Shown here: positions 7,555-16,031 of the stretch, in pieces | Position numbering within the stretch: the first letter of the stretch is position 1 | How the letters are laid out: each line of letters opens with the position of its first letter | DNA from: Acidaminococcus hominis | GTDB lineage: Bacteria; Bacillota; Negativicutes; Acidaminococcales; Acidaminococcaceae | Strand: one strand, 5' to 3' | Length of the DNA stretch: 64,000 bases | Assembly (NCBI RefSeq): GCF_021044795.1 | Contig: NZ_JAJNOP010000001.1 | Notes under the pieces: generated by a model | Told to the model about the DNA's origin: nothing | The model's input: only the letters and a program-made list of their open reading frames with translations | The model's database searches: none | Program-made: the position numbers and the translations under genes

Positions 7555-8811
7555 ATGCTGGAAGATGCTGATAAAAAAGAACAGGATCAAAAAGTAGAAG
7601 AAACCGTAGAAGAGGCGGAAACCCGTCCCATGGATGAAACGGAAAGCCAGGAAGCAAGGGATGAGGCCCTGGAGCCGGTGGACATTCAGGCAGAGTCGGA
7701 ACGGATTATCCGCTGGGGTGCAGCCCGGGCCAGCGTTATTGTGATGACGCCGTTTTTGGGATCCCTGGCCCTTATGGCCAACGAAGTGTATATGATTACC
7801 CGGCTCAGCGATTTGCGGGGGATTGAACTGGAAACGGGGGCCATTGCCGGCCTGATTGGTTCTCTGGGGGCTTCCTTTGTGGGACAGACCCTGTTCACCA
7901 TTATTCCCTTCCCGCCCCTGCAGGTTCCCGCTGCCGTAGGCATCACCTACGCCGTGGGCAAGGCTGCCAACGCCTGGCTGGAAGCTGGCCGGCCTAAGGA
8001 CCTGGCTGAATTCAAGGAAATGTTTGAAGAAGCCCGGAAAGAAGGGTCCCGCCGGTTCAAGGAATTTACGGAAAACCCCAACAAGAACATTCCCTTGGGA
8101 GATGAAACCAAGAAAGTTATGGAAAAGGCAGCGCCCCTGTTTGATACCGTGAAGGAAAAAGCGGACGCAGCAGCGGACAAGCTGGGAGAAGTGGCCGGCA
8201 ATATGAACGGCATGGCAGAAAATATCACGGAAATGGCTGCTCCCTTTAAGGAAGCGGCAGAACGCTGGATTACGGCCCAGACCTGGGAACAGCTGCGCCG
8301 GGGTGAAGTGGTGGTGCCCTATACGGATTTGTCCGCGGGCCTGGCAGAAGCCATGAAGGACAGCGAATTTACCTTCAAGGACTGCTGCTACCATGGGGAC
8401 AATCTGCTGGACATTACCGTGGAACACGAAAAGTACGGTACGGTAACGGCCCAGGTGGAAATTGAAGCCATGACCCTGAACAACACGGCCTCCTTTGCCC
8501 GGTTCCGAATCCACGACTTTGCGGTGGCCGACAACAAGCTGGGCGAACTGCTGGTACGGCTCCTGGGAACCCGGATCATCATGTCCCTGGTAAATGCCCT
8601 GTTCAACATGACCGTGGTGAACCGGGAAGACCTGATCTGCACCTTTAGCGGCCAGTCCCTGACTGTGGACTTTACGGAAGTGGTGAACAAGAGCAAGCTG
8701 GCCCAAACCAAGATCAAGAACTTCAACCTGTTCGACCTGGTACGTCTGACGGGCCTGGTACCGGAAGCCGATGGGCTGCACATCAAAACCCATTGGGGCC
8801 TGCAAAAATAA
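7555..8811 (+). CDS. Membrane-associated protein of unknown function with DUF697-like segment
   Basis: I do not recognise this 418-residue protein as a named family. It begins with a highly acidic, probably disordered tail (residues 1-50). A glycine/alanine-rich hydrophobic region (about 56-140) with two to three membrane-prone stretches follows, including a PFPPLQVPAAVGITYAVGKA turn that resembles DUF697/YcjF proteins. Next comes a long amphipathic helical region rich in K, A and E (about 145-240), and then a soluble C-terminal half. GGAGGG precedes ATG 7555 and an extended -10 (TGATATACT) lies at 7489-7497. A strong terminator follows, so it is a monocistronic unit. Confidence 0.6.
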   Translation: MLEDADKKEQDQKVEETVEEAETRPMDETESQEARDEALEPVDIQAESERIIRWGAARASVIVMTPFLGSLALMANEVYMITRLSDLRGIELETGAIAGLIGSLGASFVGQTLFTIIPFPPLQVPAAVGITYAVGKAANAWLEAGRPKDLAEFKEMFEEARKEGSRRFKEFTENPNKNIPLGDETKKVMEKAAPLFDTVKEKADAAADKLGEVAGNMNGMAENITEMAAPFKEAAERWITAQTWEQLRRGEVVVPYTDLSAGLAEAMKDSEFTFKDCCYHGDNLLDITVEHEKYGTVTAQVEIEAMTLNNTASFARFRIHDFAVADNKLGELLVRLLGTRIIMSLVNALFNMTVVNREDLICTFSGQSLTVDFTEVVNKSKLAQTKIKNFNLFDLVRLTGLVPEADGLHIKTHWGLQK

Positions 8812-8844
8812 TTGTATTGCCAATAAGATATCATGTATACAATT

Positions 8845-8878
8845 TTAGGAGGATGCTTGCATCCTCCTAATTTAATTT
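8845..8878 (+). terminator. Terminator after the DUF697-like gene
   Basis: TTAGGAGGATGC and GCATCCTCCTAA form a perfect 12-bp inverted repeat with a tiny loop, followed by TTTAATTT. Confidence 0.75.
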
Positions 8879-8942
8879 ACAAAAACATGCGAATTCACTA
8901 ACGATTAAATGTCAAATTGTGGATTTTTAGTGTCAAAAGGGT

Positions 8943-8985
8943 TATAATACAGTCGACAATACAATGCGAATTAAGGGAGTTCGCA
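8943..8985 (+). promoter_or_regulatory. cstA -10 element and leader hairpin
   Basis: A perfect TATAAT lies at 8943-8948 with no convincing -35. Downstream, TGCGAA (8965-8970) and TTCGCA (8980-8985) form an inverted repeat that ends just before the AGAAGGAGG ribosome site. It could act as an operator or as an mRNA hairpin affecting translation. Confidence 0.45.
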
Positions 8986-9000
8986 GAAGGAGGTTTCACC

Positions 9001-10440
9001 ATGATAAGCTTCTTTGTATGTTTGGCGATTTTGATTGCCGGATATTTCATTTATGGCGGCTATGTGGAAAGCTGTTTTCGGCCTCCCATTGACGACAGAA
9101 AGACTCCGGCCTATCGGCTGCAGGATGGTGTTGACTATGTTCCCATGGGCAATGGACGGGTGTTCCTGATCCAATTGCTGAATATCGCTGGCCTGGGCCC
9201 GATTTTCGGTGCTCTGGCAGGTGCTATGTGGGGCCCTGCAGTATTTCTGTGGATTACCTTCGGTACGGTTTTTGCCGGCGGTGTCCATGACTTTATTTCC
9301 GGCCTGTTGTCCGAACGGAACGACGGTGCCAGCATTTCCGAAATCGTAGGGAAATACCTGGGCGACATGATGAGAAGCGTAATGCGCGGTTTCTCTGTTG
9401 TGCTGCTGATTCTGGTGGGCGTTGCCTTCACCACGGGCCCTGCTGGTCTGCTGATGAAAATCACTCCCATGAGCTTCAATTTCTGGCTTGCTGTATTACT
9501 GCTCTATTATTTCTGTGCTACATTCCTTCCCATTGATAAAATCATCGGCAAGCTGTATCCTATTTTTGGCTTCTGCCTGATTTTCATGGCTTTGGGTGTT
9601 GGTACCATGCTGTTTGTGAAGGGTTATGCCATTCCGGAAATTACCCTGACCAATATGCACCCCAAAGGAACCCCCATTTGGCCCATCATGTTCATTACCG
9701 TAGCCTGCGGTGCCATTTCCGGTTTCCATTCCACCCAGTCCCCGCTGATGGCTCGCTGCATCAAGAGTGAACGGGATTGCCACAAGATTTTCTACGGCGC
9801 TATGGTTTGCGAAGGCATCATCGCCCTGGTATGGGCTGCTGCCGGCTGCTCCTTCTACCATGGTACTTCCGGCCTGTCCGCTGCTTTTGTTACCTACAAA
9901 GGCGCCGGCGGCGTTGTGTACGACATCTGCTCCGGCCTGATGGGACCTGTGGGTACCATCATTGCCATGATCGGCGTAATTGCCTGCCCTGTATCCTCTG
10001 CTGATACGGCATTCCGCAGTGCTCGTTACACCATCTGCGACTGGTTCAAGATTGACCAGCACACCATTGCCAGCCGTCTGAAACTCAGTATCCCCATTAT
10101 CCTGGTAGGCGGGATCCTGACTCAGGTTAACGTAACCATCCTGTGGAGATATTTCTCCTGGACCAACCAAACCCTGGCCATGTTCGTTCTGTGGTCCGGC
10201 GGTATGTACCTGTATGCCAATAAAGGCAACTACTGGATTGCCATTATCCCGGCAACCTTCATGAGTGCCGTAAGCTGCACCTACATCCTGGTAGCCCAAG
10301 AAGGTCTGCAGCTGAGCACGACTGTTGCTTATCCTGCCGGCATTATCTTCGCTATCTTGGCCTTCTGCCTGTTCTGGAAACGCGCCAACAAGATTAAGAA
10401 TGGCACCCTGGATCTGGCAGATAAACCTGTGGAAGGCTAA
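9001..10440 (+). CDS. cstA: CstA-family carbon-starvation transporter (short form)
   Basis: This 479-residue polytopic membrane protein shows CstA features: an N-terminal GYFIYGGYVE helix, RPPIDDRKTPAYRLQDGVDYVP, the FGALAGAMWGPAVFLWITFG helix, VHDFISGLLSERNDGASISEIVG, and FHSTQSPLMARCIKSE. E. coli CstA and its paralogue BtsT are about 700 residues and import peptides or pyruvate; the 480-residue form is common in anaerobes. ATG 9001 is chosen because AGAAGGAGG lies just upstream; a longer in-frame start at 8917 would lie before the -10 element. A strong terminator follows directly, so it is a single gene. The next gene encodes a GlcD-type dehydrogenase, so transport of pyruvate or small carbon acids is plausible but unproven. 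Confidence 0.88.
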   Translation: MISFFVCLAILIAGYFIYGGYVESCFRPPIDDRKTPAYRLQDGVDYVPMGNGRVFLIQLLNIAGLGPIFGALAGAMWGPAVFLWITFGTVFAGGVHDFISGLLSERNDGASISEIVGKYLGDMMRSVMRGFSVVLLILVGVAFTTGPAGLLMKITPMSFNFWLAVLLLYYFCATFLPIDKIIGKLYPIFGFCLIFMALGVGTMLFVKGYAIPEITLTNMHPKGTPIWPIMFITVACGAISGFHSTQSPLMARCIKSERDCHKIFYGAMVCEGIIALVWAAAGCSFYHGTSGLSAAFVTYKGAGGVVYDICSGLMGPVGTIIAMIGVIACPVSSADTAFRSARYTICDWFKIDQHTIASRLKLSIPIILVGGILTQVNVTILWRYFSWTNQTLAMFVLWSGGMYLYANKGNYWIAIIPATFMSAVSCTYILVAQEGLQLSTTVAYPAGIIFAILAFCLFWKRANKIKNGTLDLADKPVEG

Positions 10441-10477
10441 GGCTTTCTTAGAATTTAAGATTTATTCCCTTAAAGAG

Positions 10478-10509
10478 AACCCGGAAGCGGCCGCTTCCGG
10501 GTTTTCTTT
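10478..10509 (+). terminator. Terminator after cstA
   Basis: AACCCGGAAGCGG is followed immediately by its perfect reverse complement, a 26-base palindrome, and then by TTCTTT. Confidence 0.85.
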
Positions 10510-10511
10510 AA

Positions 10512-10543
10512 CCATTGGACAAATTTGGACTTTTGTCCAATGG
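10512..10543. promoter_or_regulatory. 12-bp inverted repeat, possible operator
   Basis: CCATTGGACAAA (10512-10523) and TTTGTCCAATGG (10532-10543) are perfect inverted repeats with an 8-bp spacer. There is no T-tract, so it is not a terminator. The remaining 150 bases before the next promoter are A/T-rich and show nothing else. Confidence 0.35.
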
Positions 10544-10696
10544 GAGAGGAAGAAAAAACTGTACAAGAAAATATTGCAAATGATAATTATGCAAAAATAA
10601 AGGGTAAAAATACTAAATTCGTTACAGTTATCCGGCAAAAAGTGCATATAAAGCGTGAATATAAAATTTTTATTAATAATTATACATAAAGCAGTC

Positions 10697-10724
10697 TTTA
10701 CTTGTATACAAAATGTGGTATACT
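10697..10724 (+). promoter_or_regulatory. Promoter with embedded palindromic operator for the GlcD-type gene
   Basis: TTTACT and TATACT are 16 bp apart. Between them, overlapping the end of the -35, lies the perfect 10-bp palindrome TTGTATACAA (10702-10711). This is the type of site bound by GntR-family (FCD-type) regulators of organic-acid genes. The regulator identity is inferred. Confidence 0.55.
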
Positions 10725-10801
10725 AGGAAACATACTCGTGAACGCAGAAAAAAAGCGGGAGCAAAAAACTAGAACAAAAAAGGAACAGAGGGAGAAAATT
10801 C

Positions 10802-12229
10802 ATGACAAATATGTACAATCCAGTTACGCCGGAACTGGTTCAGGCCCTGCAGGAAGTAGTGGGGGATAAATACGTAAAGACCGACGAAGAATATCTGCAG
10901 CAGTATCAGACGGATGAAGAGGGGAATCCCCATTTCTTCAAGAAGCCGGAAGTGGTAGTATTTCCTGGCTCCACGGAAGAGGTGGCTGCCATTGTGAAAC
11001 TGGCCAACCAGTATAAGGTGCCCATTACGCCCCGGTCCGCCGGCAGCAACGTGGCCTGCGGGGCCATTCCCATTTACCATGGCATGGTGGTGGAACTGGA
11101 ACGGATGAACCAGATCCTGACCCTGGATGCGGATAACCTGTACGCAGTGGTGCAAACCGGCGTCATTACCGGTCAGCTCCAGGCAGAAGCCAAGAAACAT
11201 GGTCTCTTGTACGCTGGAGATCCTTCCAGCGCCGACAGCAGCCAGATTGGCGGCAACGTAGCCAACAATGCCGGGGGCAACAAGGCCGTCCGCTACGGCA
11301 CCACCCGGAACCAGATCTACGCCCTGAAGGTAGTTACGCCCCTGGGGGATATTGTGGAAGTGGGCGCCCGGCTGAAGAAGTGCTCCACGGGGCTGTGCCT
11401 GGAGCAGCTGTTTGCCGGCAGCGAAGGGACCCTGGGCATCATTACGGAAATTACCGTAAAGCTTTGGCCCCTGCCTCCCTATAACTTCAATATGGTCTGC
11501 GTTTTTGATGACGATGCCAAAGCCTTTGCCCTGCCCAACAAGATCTTGAAGGCCGGCATTGAGCCTACCAGCCTGGAATTCATGGACAATGAAGCCCTGG
11601 TCATGACCTGCAAATATCTGGACAATATGGAAATGCCCCATGTAAATGAAGGCTGCAGCTACGTGATTGTCACCGTGGAAAGCTTTGACCAGGAAGAAAG
11701 CGACCGGAAAATGGAGCGCCTCTGTGAACTGGCTGAAGCAAACGGTTCCTTGGACGAATTTGAAGCAGATGACCGGATTTGGAAGGTCCGGAAGGAATTT
11801 GCCGAAGCCGCCCGGGACGTGGACAGAATGTTCCAGACCGAAGATTTCGTAGTGCCCCTGGACAAGATTGCGGAAATGACCGCCCAGATTCCGGAACTGC
11901 GGGAAAAATACAACCTGTACTGCGTGACCTGCGCCCATATCGGCGATGGGAATATCCACGTGCTGCCCCTGAACAAGGAAGGGCTGCCGCCGGAAGAATG
12001 GTTCAAGAAAATCAAGGCCTTTCATGCGGACCTGTTTCCCCGGGTATATGCCCTGGGCGGGAAGATGTCCGGCGAACACGGCATCGGCTACAAAAAACTG
12101 GAAGAATTTGCCCGCTGCACCCCGGAAGGGGAAGTGAAACTGATCAAGGCCATCAAGCACGCCCTGGATCCCAACAATATCATGAACCCGGGGAAACTGG
12201 TGGATATGAACGGCGATTTTATTGCCTGA
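10802..12229 (+). CDS. FAD-binding 2-hydroxyacid (lactate/glycolate) dehydrogenase, GlcD family
   Basis: This 475-residue flavoprotein has the VAO-type FAD domain (VVVFPGSTEEVAAIVKLANQY; PRSAGSNVACGAIP; DPSSADSSQIGGNVANNAGG; AGSEGTLGIITE). It also has the C-terminal cap with CAHIGDGNIHVLPLN and GEHGIGYKK, whose histidines sit at the active site. GlcD-type enzymes oxidise D-lactate, glycolate or D-2-hydroxyglutarate. In anaerobes they often pass electrons to an electron-transfer flavoprotein or an Fe-S partner, but none is encoded beside this gene. GAGGGAG precedes ATG 10802. A palindrome in the promoter suggests substrate-responsive control. A second family member lies at 61717-63132. The exact substrate cannot be read from sequence. 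Confidence 0.85.
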   Translation: MTNMYNPVTPELVQALQEVVGDKYVKTDEEYLQQYQTDEEGNPHFFKKPEVVVFPGSTEEVAAIVKLANQYKVPITPRSAGSNVACGAIPIYHGMVVELERMNQILTLDADNLYAVVQTGVITGQLQAEAKKHGLLYAGDPSSADSSQIGGNVANNAGGNKAVRYGTTRNQIYALKVVTPLGDIVEVGARLKKCSTGLCLEQLFAGSEGTLGIITEITVKLWPLPPYNFNMVCVFDDDAKAFALPNKILKAGIEPTSLEFMDNEALVMTCKYLDNMEMPHVNEGCSYVIVTVESFDQEESDRKMERLCELAEANGSLDEFEADDRIWKVRKEFAEAARDVDRMFQTEDFVVPLDKIAEMTAQIPELREKYNLYCVTCAHIGDGNIHVLPLNKEGLPPEEWFKKIKAFHADLFPRVYALGGKMSGEHGIGYKKLEEFARCTPEGEVKLIKAIKHALDPNNIMNPGKLVDMNGDFIA

Positions 12230-12242
12230 AACCTGTAAAAAA

Positions 12243-12276
12243 AGACGCGTAAACTGCGGTTTACGTGTCTTTTTTT
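12243..12276 (+). terminator. Terminator after the GlcD-type gene
   Basis: AGACGCGTAAAC and GTTTACGTGTCT pair over 12 bp with one G-U wobble and a TGCG loop, followed by a run of Ts. Confidence 0.88.
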
Positions 12277-12378
12277 ACGCTCTGGGGCCGGATGCCTTCC
12301 GCCTTGCTAAAAAATCCTGCAAGCAAGGGGGAATTGCTTTATAATAAAAGAGACTATCAGGTACGGAGGGGAAGAACC

Positions 12379-13644
12379 ATGAAAAAATGGCTGGGACTAC
12401 TGGTAATAGGACTGCTGGCAGGAGCGGGGCTTAGCGGAGTTGAAGTACGCCCCGCAGAAGCGGAAACGGCGCCCCGACTTCTGGCAGAAAACGCCCAACC
12501 CCAAATAGCCCAGCGGGCGGCTGGAGCTAAGGCAAAGCCGGACGCCCTGGCCGCGGGAAAGGGGAAAGGGGTCCCGGCGCAGCAACAGGCCCTGCCAAGC
12601 CCCAAGACTGCGGCGAAGGAGGCAGTCCTGTCTGCCGTAAAGGAGGCAGCGCTCCCGGAAAAGGGGGAAGACTACCGGGATCCCCGGAATGGGGTCAGCT
12701 TTACCCTGCCTCCTGGGTTTATCAGCCAGGGCACCTATGCCAAGAAAAATGGCAAGGGGGACCTTATGATGCGGGCCCTGGACGGGGACCGGATTTTTGT
12801 GTACACGGCCAATGGGGCCATGCTGTCCCAGGCTGGGAAAAAGGAAAACCAGCCCTTCCATACCCGGGATTCCATGCTGAAGCTGTCCCTGAAAACCTAC
12901 CTCCAGGAAGCGGCAGAAAAAAAGCTGCCGGTGCTGGCAGCCAAGCTGGGAACCTTTGGCACCCAGCCAGGCTTCCATATTCGTCAGGAAGAAGAGGGCA
13001 AGCTGGCGGACCGGTACTTTTTTGCGGACCGCAAAAACCTGTATACCCTGAGCTTTCTCACTACGGCGGAGGAGAATCAGGCGCTCCAGCCGGCCATTGC
13101 CCAAATGCTGGATACCCTGAAGATTCCCACGCCCTATGAGCGGGTGACCATTCCGGGCAGCTCCCTGTCCTACGAAATCCCCTACGGGGGTGTGGATGAG
13201 CTGCAACTGAAGGAACCGGGAGACCCCCATATCCAAATGCAGATGCACGTAGATGATAAGCTGCTGACTGGGGTGATTTACCATCCCTTGCAGGAGGATT
13301 TGACCTACGCTGTGCTGCCGGAACGCTACGAGAATCTGGGAGAAGTGGACCGGAAAAACCTGTGCCGGGTGCTGACCCAGGGCCGGCAGGACCAGTGGGA
13401 AAGCCTGCACCCCGGGGTTCCGTTGGAAGAAAACACCACCTATTTTTCCCAAGCCGCAGGGCGAACCTGCCTGGTGGAAAAGACCCGGGGCGGCGGCGAA
13501 ACCAGCCTGGGGTACCTGTTCCTGCTGGACGGAAAACTGCTGTCCCTGGACTACGTTGCCTTGGAAAATACCGATAATCAGGCCATCATCGACCACTCGG
13601 TCAACAGTTTACGCCTGGAGGGGGAGAGCGGCCGTCTGCAATAG
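12379..13644 (+). CDS. Secreted protein of unknown function with Ala/Lys/Gln-rich linker
   Basis: This 421-residue protein starts with a clear signal peptide (hydrophobic residues 5-20, probable cleavage after AEA at 28). A low-complexity linker rich in A, K, Q and P (about 30-95) follows. The remainder consists of two similar-looking beta-rich modules beginning NGVSFTLPPGF and SLSYEIPYGG. No catalytic motif is recognised. GGAGGGGAAG precedes ATG 12379. An upstream in-frame start at 12265 would lie inside the previous terminator. Its 3' end overlaps the convergent LysR gene by 36 bp, and no terminator separates them. A cell-surface or periplasmic role is inferred from the signal peptide only. 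Confidence 0.7.
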   Translation: MKKWLGLLVIGLLAGAGLSGVEVRPAEAETAPRLLAENAQPQIAQRAAGAKAKPDALAAGKGKGVPAQQQALPSPKTAAKEAVLSAVKEAALPEKGEDYRDPRNGVSFTLPPGFISQGTYAKKNGKGDLMMRALDGDRIFVYTANGAMLSQAGKKENQPFHTRDSMLKLSLKTYLQEAAEKKLPVLAAKLGTFGTQPGFHIRQEEEGKLADRYFFADRKNLYTLSFLTTAEENQALQPAIAQMLDTLKIPTPYERVTIPGSSLSYEIPYGGVDELQLKEPGDPHIQMQMHVDDKLLTGVIYHPLQEDLTYAVLPERYENLGEVDRKNLCRVLTQGRQDQWESLHPGVPLEENTTYFSQAAGRTCLVEKTRGGGETSLGYLFLLDGKLLSLDYVALENTDNQAIIDHSVNSLRLEGESGRLQ

Positions 13645-14526
13645 GGCAATCAGGTCCTGCATGGCCTTGGTCAGGTACAGGGCCGGCCGGTGCGCCAGAT
13701 ACAGGGTACGGGTCAGGGACTGGGGTGCAAAATCGTAGAAATAGGCCGGTTGTTCCCGGTCCAGGGAAGGCAGGGCAATCCCTGGTACGAAAGTGAAACC
13801 CGCATTGTGGAGCACCAGTTTGTGGGCCAGCTCAATACTGTCTGTTTCTAAAATGACTTTGGGAGTAACCTGCCATTTTTCACAAAGTGCGTCGGCCATT
13901 TTCCGCATTCCCCGGCCGGGCTTTAGGAGAATCATGGGGGCGCCCTCCAAAAATCGCAAATCGCTGAGTACACCGGGTACGGTTCCCCGGTGTTTTTTGT
14001 TGGTCGGAAAGGAAGGGGGCGCTTCCAGGTAAATTTTGTCTGTAAGGATTTTGGTGTAGGCCAGTTCCGGCACATCGGTGAAATAGGTCAGGGCCAGTTC
14101 GATTTCTCCCCGCAGCAGGGCTGCGTCCAGCTTGCGGACCTGGGTTTTCGTCAGCAGCAGCTCCACCTTGGGGTATTTGGCCCGGAAGGTTTCCAAAATT
14201 TGGGGCAGCAGGTACTGGCCGGAAATGGCGGACAGCCCCAGGCGAATCTGGCCTTTTTGGGAATCCCGCATATCCTGGATTTCCCGGAGGGCTTCCTGGT
14301 GCCGTTCCAGCATGGCTTGGCAGCAGGTCAGGTACACCTGTCCGGCCTGGGTCAGGGTAACCCCGCTTTGCCGCCGGATGAACAGCTCTGCCCCGGCTTC
14401 TGTTTCCAGGTCCCGGATGACCCGGCTCAGGGCGGGCTGGGAAATGAACAGCTGCCGGGCGGCCGTGGTGATATTCCCTGTCTGGGCGGTTTTTACAAAG
14501 TACTCCAGCTGTTTTTCGTTAAACAT
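13609..14526 (-). CDS. LysR-family transcriptional regulator
   Basis: This 305-residue regulator has the typical N-terminal helix-turn-helix (YFVKTAQTGNITTAARQLFISQPALSRVIRDLE) and a periplasmic-binding-protein-like effector domain. GGAGGAACC precedes ATG 14526. It is divergent from the AtuA/DUF4387 pair with a 138-bp shared region, the usual layout for a LysR regulator and its target operon. A small-molecule co-inducer related to the AtuA pathway is therefore likely, but its identity is unknown. The stop codon lies inside the 3' end of the convergent secreted-protein gene. Confidence 0.88.
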   Translation of the reverse strand: MFNEKQLEYFVKTAQTGNITTAARQLFISQPALSRVIRDLETEAGAELFIRRQSGVTLTQAGQVYLTCCQAMLERHQEALREIQDMRDSQKGQIRLGLSAISGQYLLPQILETFRAKYPKVELLLTKTQVRKLDAALLRGEIELALTYFTDVPELAYTKILTDKIYLEAPPSFPTNKKHRGTVPGVLSDLRFLEGAPMILLKPGRGMRKMADALCEKWQVTPKVILETDSIELAHKLVLHNAGFTFVPGIALPSLDREQPAYFYDFAPQSLTRTLYLAHRPALYLTKAMQDLIALLQTAALPLQA

Positions 14527-14571
14527 GGTTCCTCCTTCATAGGGCTTTGTTTTGCAAGAAACATAACATAA

Positions 14572-14586
14572 ATACTATGGTAATAT
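14572..14586. promoter_or_regulatory. Candidate LysR binding site between lysR and atuA-like gene
   Basis: ATACTATGGTAATAT is an imperfect 15-bp dyad with the A/T-rich outer arms typical of LysR boxes. It lies in the divergent intergenic region, 15 bp upstream of the -35 of the AtuA-like gene promoter. Confidence 0.4.
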
Positions 14587-14600
14587 GATTATAATGGAAT

Positions 14601-14629
14601 TTTACATTATTGTATAGGGGCGGTATACT
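14601..14629 (+). promoter_or_regulatory. Promoter of the AtuA/DUF4387 operon
   Basis: TTTACA and TATACT are separated by exactly 17 bp, ending 35 bases before the start codon. A second TATAAT at 14590-14595 has no matching -35. Confidence 0.65.
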
Positions 14630-14664
14630 AAAACCAGAAAGCAAGAGAAACAGGAGGAAAGAGC

Positions 14665-16020
14665 ATGGCACATGTAAAGATTTTGGTTCCCTACGGAGCT
14701 GTTGGTTTGAACTGTTCGGACGAGGCTTTTGCCAATGGCCTGGCTCTGCAGCCGGATATTATCTGCTGCGACGCCGGGTCCACGGATTCTGGCCCCTACT
14801 ACCTGGGGACGGGCAAGGGCAAGTATATGACGGCGGCGGTAAAGCGGGATTTGCGCCGGATGGTAAAAGGAGCCCATGCCCTGGGTGTGCCCATGGCCAT
14901 TGGGTCAGCCGGAACCTGCGGCAGCAACGCCGGGGTGGATGAAGCGGTCCGCCTGATCCAGGAAATCTGCCAGGAAGAAAATATCCATGGCAAGAAAATC
15001 GTGAAAATCTACACGGAACAGGAGCCGGCCAAAATGGCAGCCTATTACAAGGCGGGCAAGGTCCAGGCCCTGGCCGGGGCTCCGGAAATTACCGCGGAGA
15101 CCTTTGGGGAATGCGACCACATTGTGGCGCTCTCTGGAGCCGAACCCTTCCAAAAAGCCCTGGAAATGGGGGCGGACATCATTGTCTGCGGCCGCTCCAC
15201 GGATACGGCCATTATGGCGTTCTATCCGCTGCTGAAGGGCTGCCACGAAGCCAGCTGCTGGCACGCCGCCAAAATTGCGGAATGCGGCGGCCTGTGCACT
15301 TCGGCCGGGCTGCAGGGCTGCGCCTTCCTGGAACTGGATGACAAGGGCTTCACCGTCCGGGCCATTGCTCCTGGAGCCACGGTAACGCCCTACTCCGTTT
15401 CCGCCCATTTGCTGTATGAGAATGCGGATCCCATCCATCTTACGGAACCAGGAATCCAGATTGATGCTTCCCATACCACCTACACTGCTGTGGATGAAAA
15501 GACCGTGCGGGTGGAAGGCACGGTACTGACCCACAAGCCCTATACCATGAAACTGGAAGGCTCCGGCGCCGTGGGCTATCAGACCATTTCCCTGGTGGGT
15601 ATCCGGGACCGGGAAATCCTGAAGGATCCCCTGCGCTTTGTGGAAGCCATCCGCCAGGAAGGTACCTCTAAGCTGACCTCCATGGGGGTGGCAGCAGCGT
15701 CCTACCACATTAACCTGAAACCCTATGGCTATAACGCCGTATCCGGCCAGCCGGTAAAGGAAGGCTATGTGCCGGAAGAAATTGGCCTTTTGCTGACGGT
15801 AACGGCGGATACCCAGGAACTTGCCACCCAGGTGGCCAAGGCCTTTAACCCGCTCCTGCTCCACTACAACCTGTTCCCGGAGCGGCAGATGCCTTCCTTT
15901 GGCTTTGCCTTCTCCCCGGCAGAAATAGAGCGGGGCAAGATTTACGAATTTAAGCTGTACCACACGGTTTCCCTGGAGGACCCGCTGGAATTGGTCACCT
16001 TCCAGGAAACTGAGGCATAA
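14665..16020 (+). CDS. AtuA-family (DUF1446) protein
   Basis: This 451-residue protein belongs to the acyclic-terpene-utilisation AtuA/DUF1446 family. It has ILVPYGAVGLNCSDEAFANGL at the N-terminus, ICCDAGSTDSGPYYLG, IGSAGTCGSNAGVDEA and the VCGRSTDTAIMAFYPL region. AtuA is required for citronellol/geraniol breakdown in Pseudomonas, but its reaction is not established. Homologues are widespread in anaerobes without terpene catabolism. The next gene encodes the usual DUF4387 partner, 11 bp downstream; in some organisms the two domains are fused, so they probably form a complex. CAGGAGG lies upstream of ATG 14665. Regulation by the divergent LysR protein is likely. Confidence 0.85.
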   Translation: MAHVKILVPYGAVGLNCSDEAFANGLALQPDIICCDAGSTDSGPYYLGTGKGKYMTAAVKRDLRRMVKGAHALGVPMAIGSAGTCGSNAGVDEAVRLIQEICQEENIHGKKIVKIYTEQEPAKMAAYYKAGKVQALAGAPEITAETFGECDHIVALSGAEPFQKALEMGADIIVCGRSTDTAIMAFYPLLKGCHEASCWHAAKIAECGGLCTSAGLQGCAFLELDDKGFTVRAIAPGATVTPYSVSAHLLYENADPIHLTEPGIQIDASHTTYTAVDEKTVRVEGTVLTHKPYTMKLEGSGAVGYQTISLVGIRDREILKDPLRFVEAIRQEGTSKLTSMGVAAASYHINLKPYGYNAVSGQPVKEGYVPEEIGLLLTVTADTQELATQVAKAFNPLLLHYNLFPERQMPSFGFAFSPAEIERGKIYEFKLYHTVSLEDPLELVTFQETEA

Positions 16021-16031
16021 AGGAGGATTCT

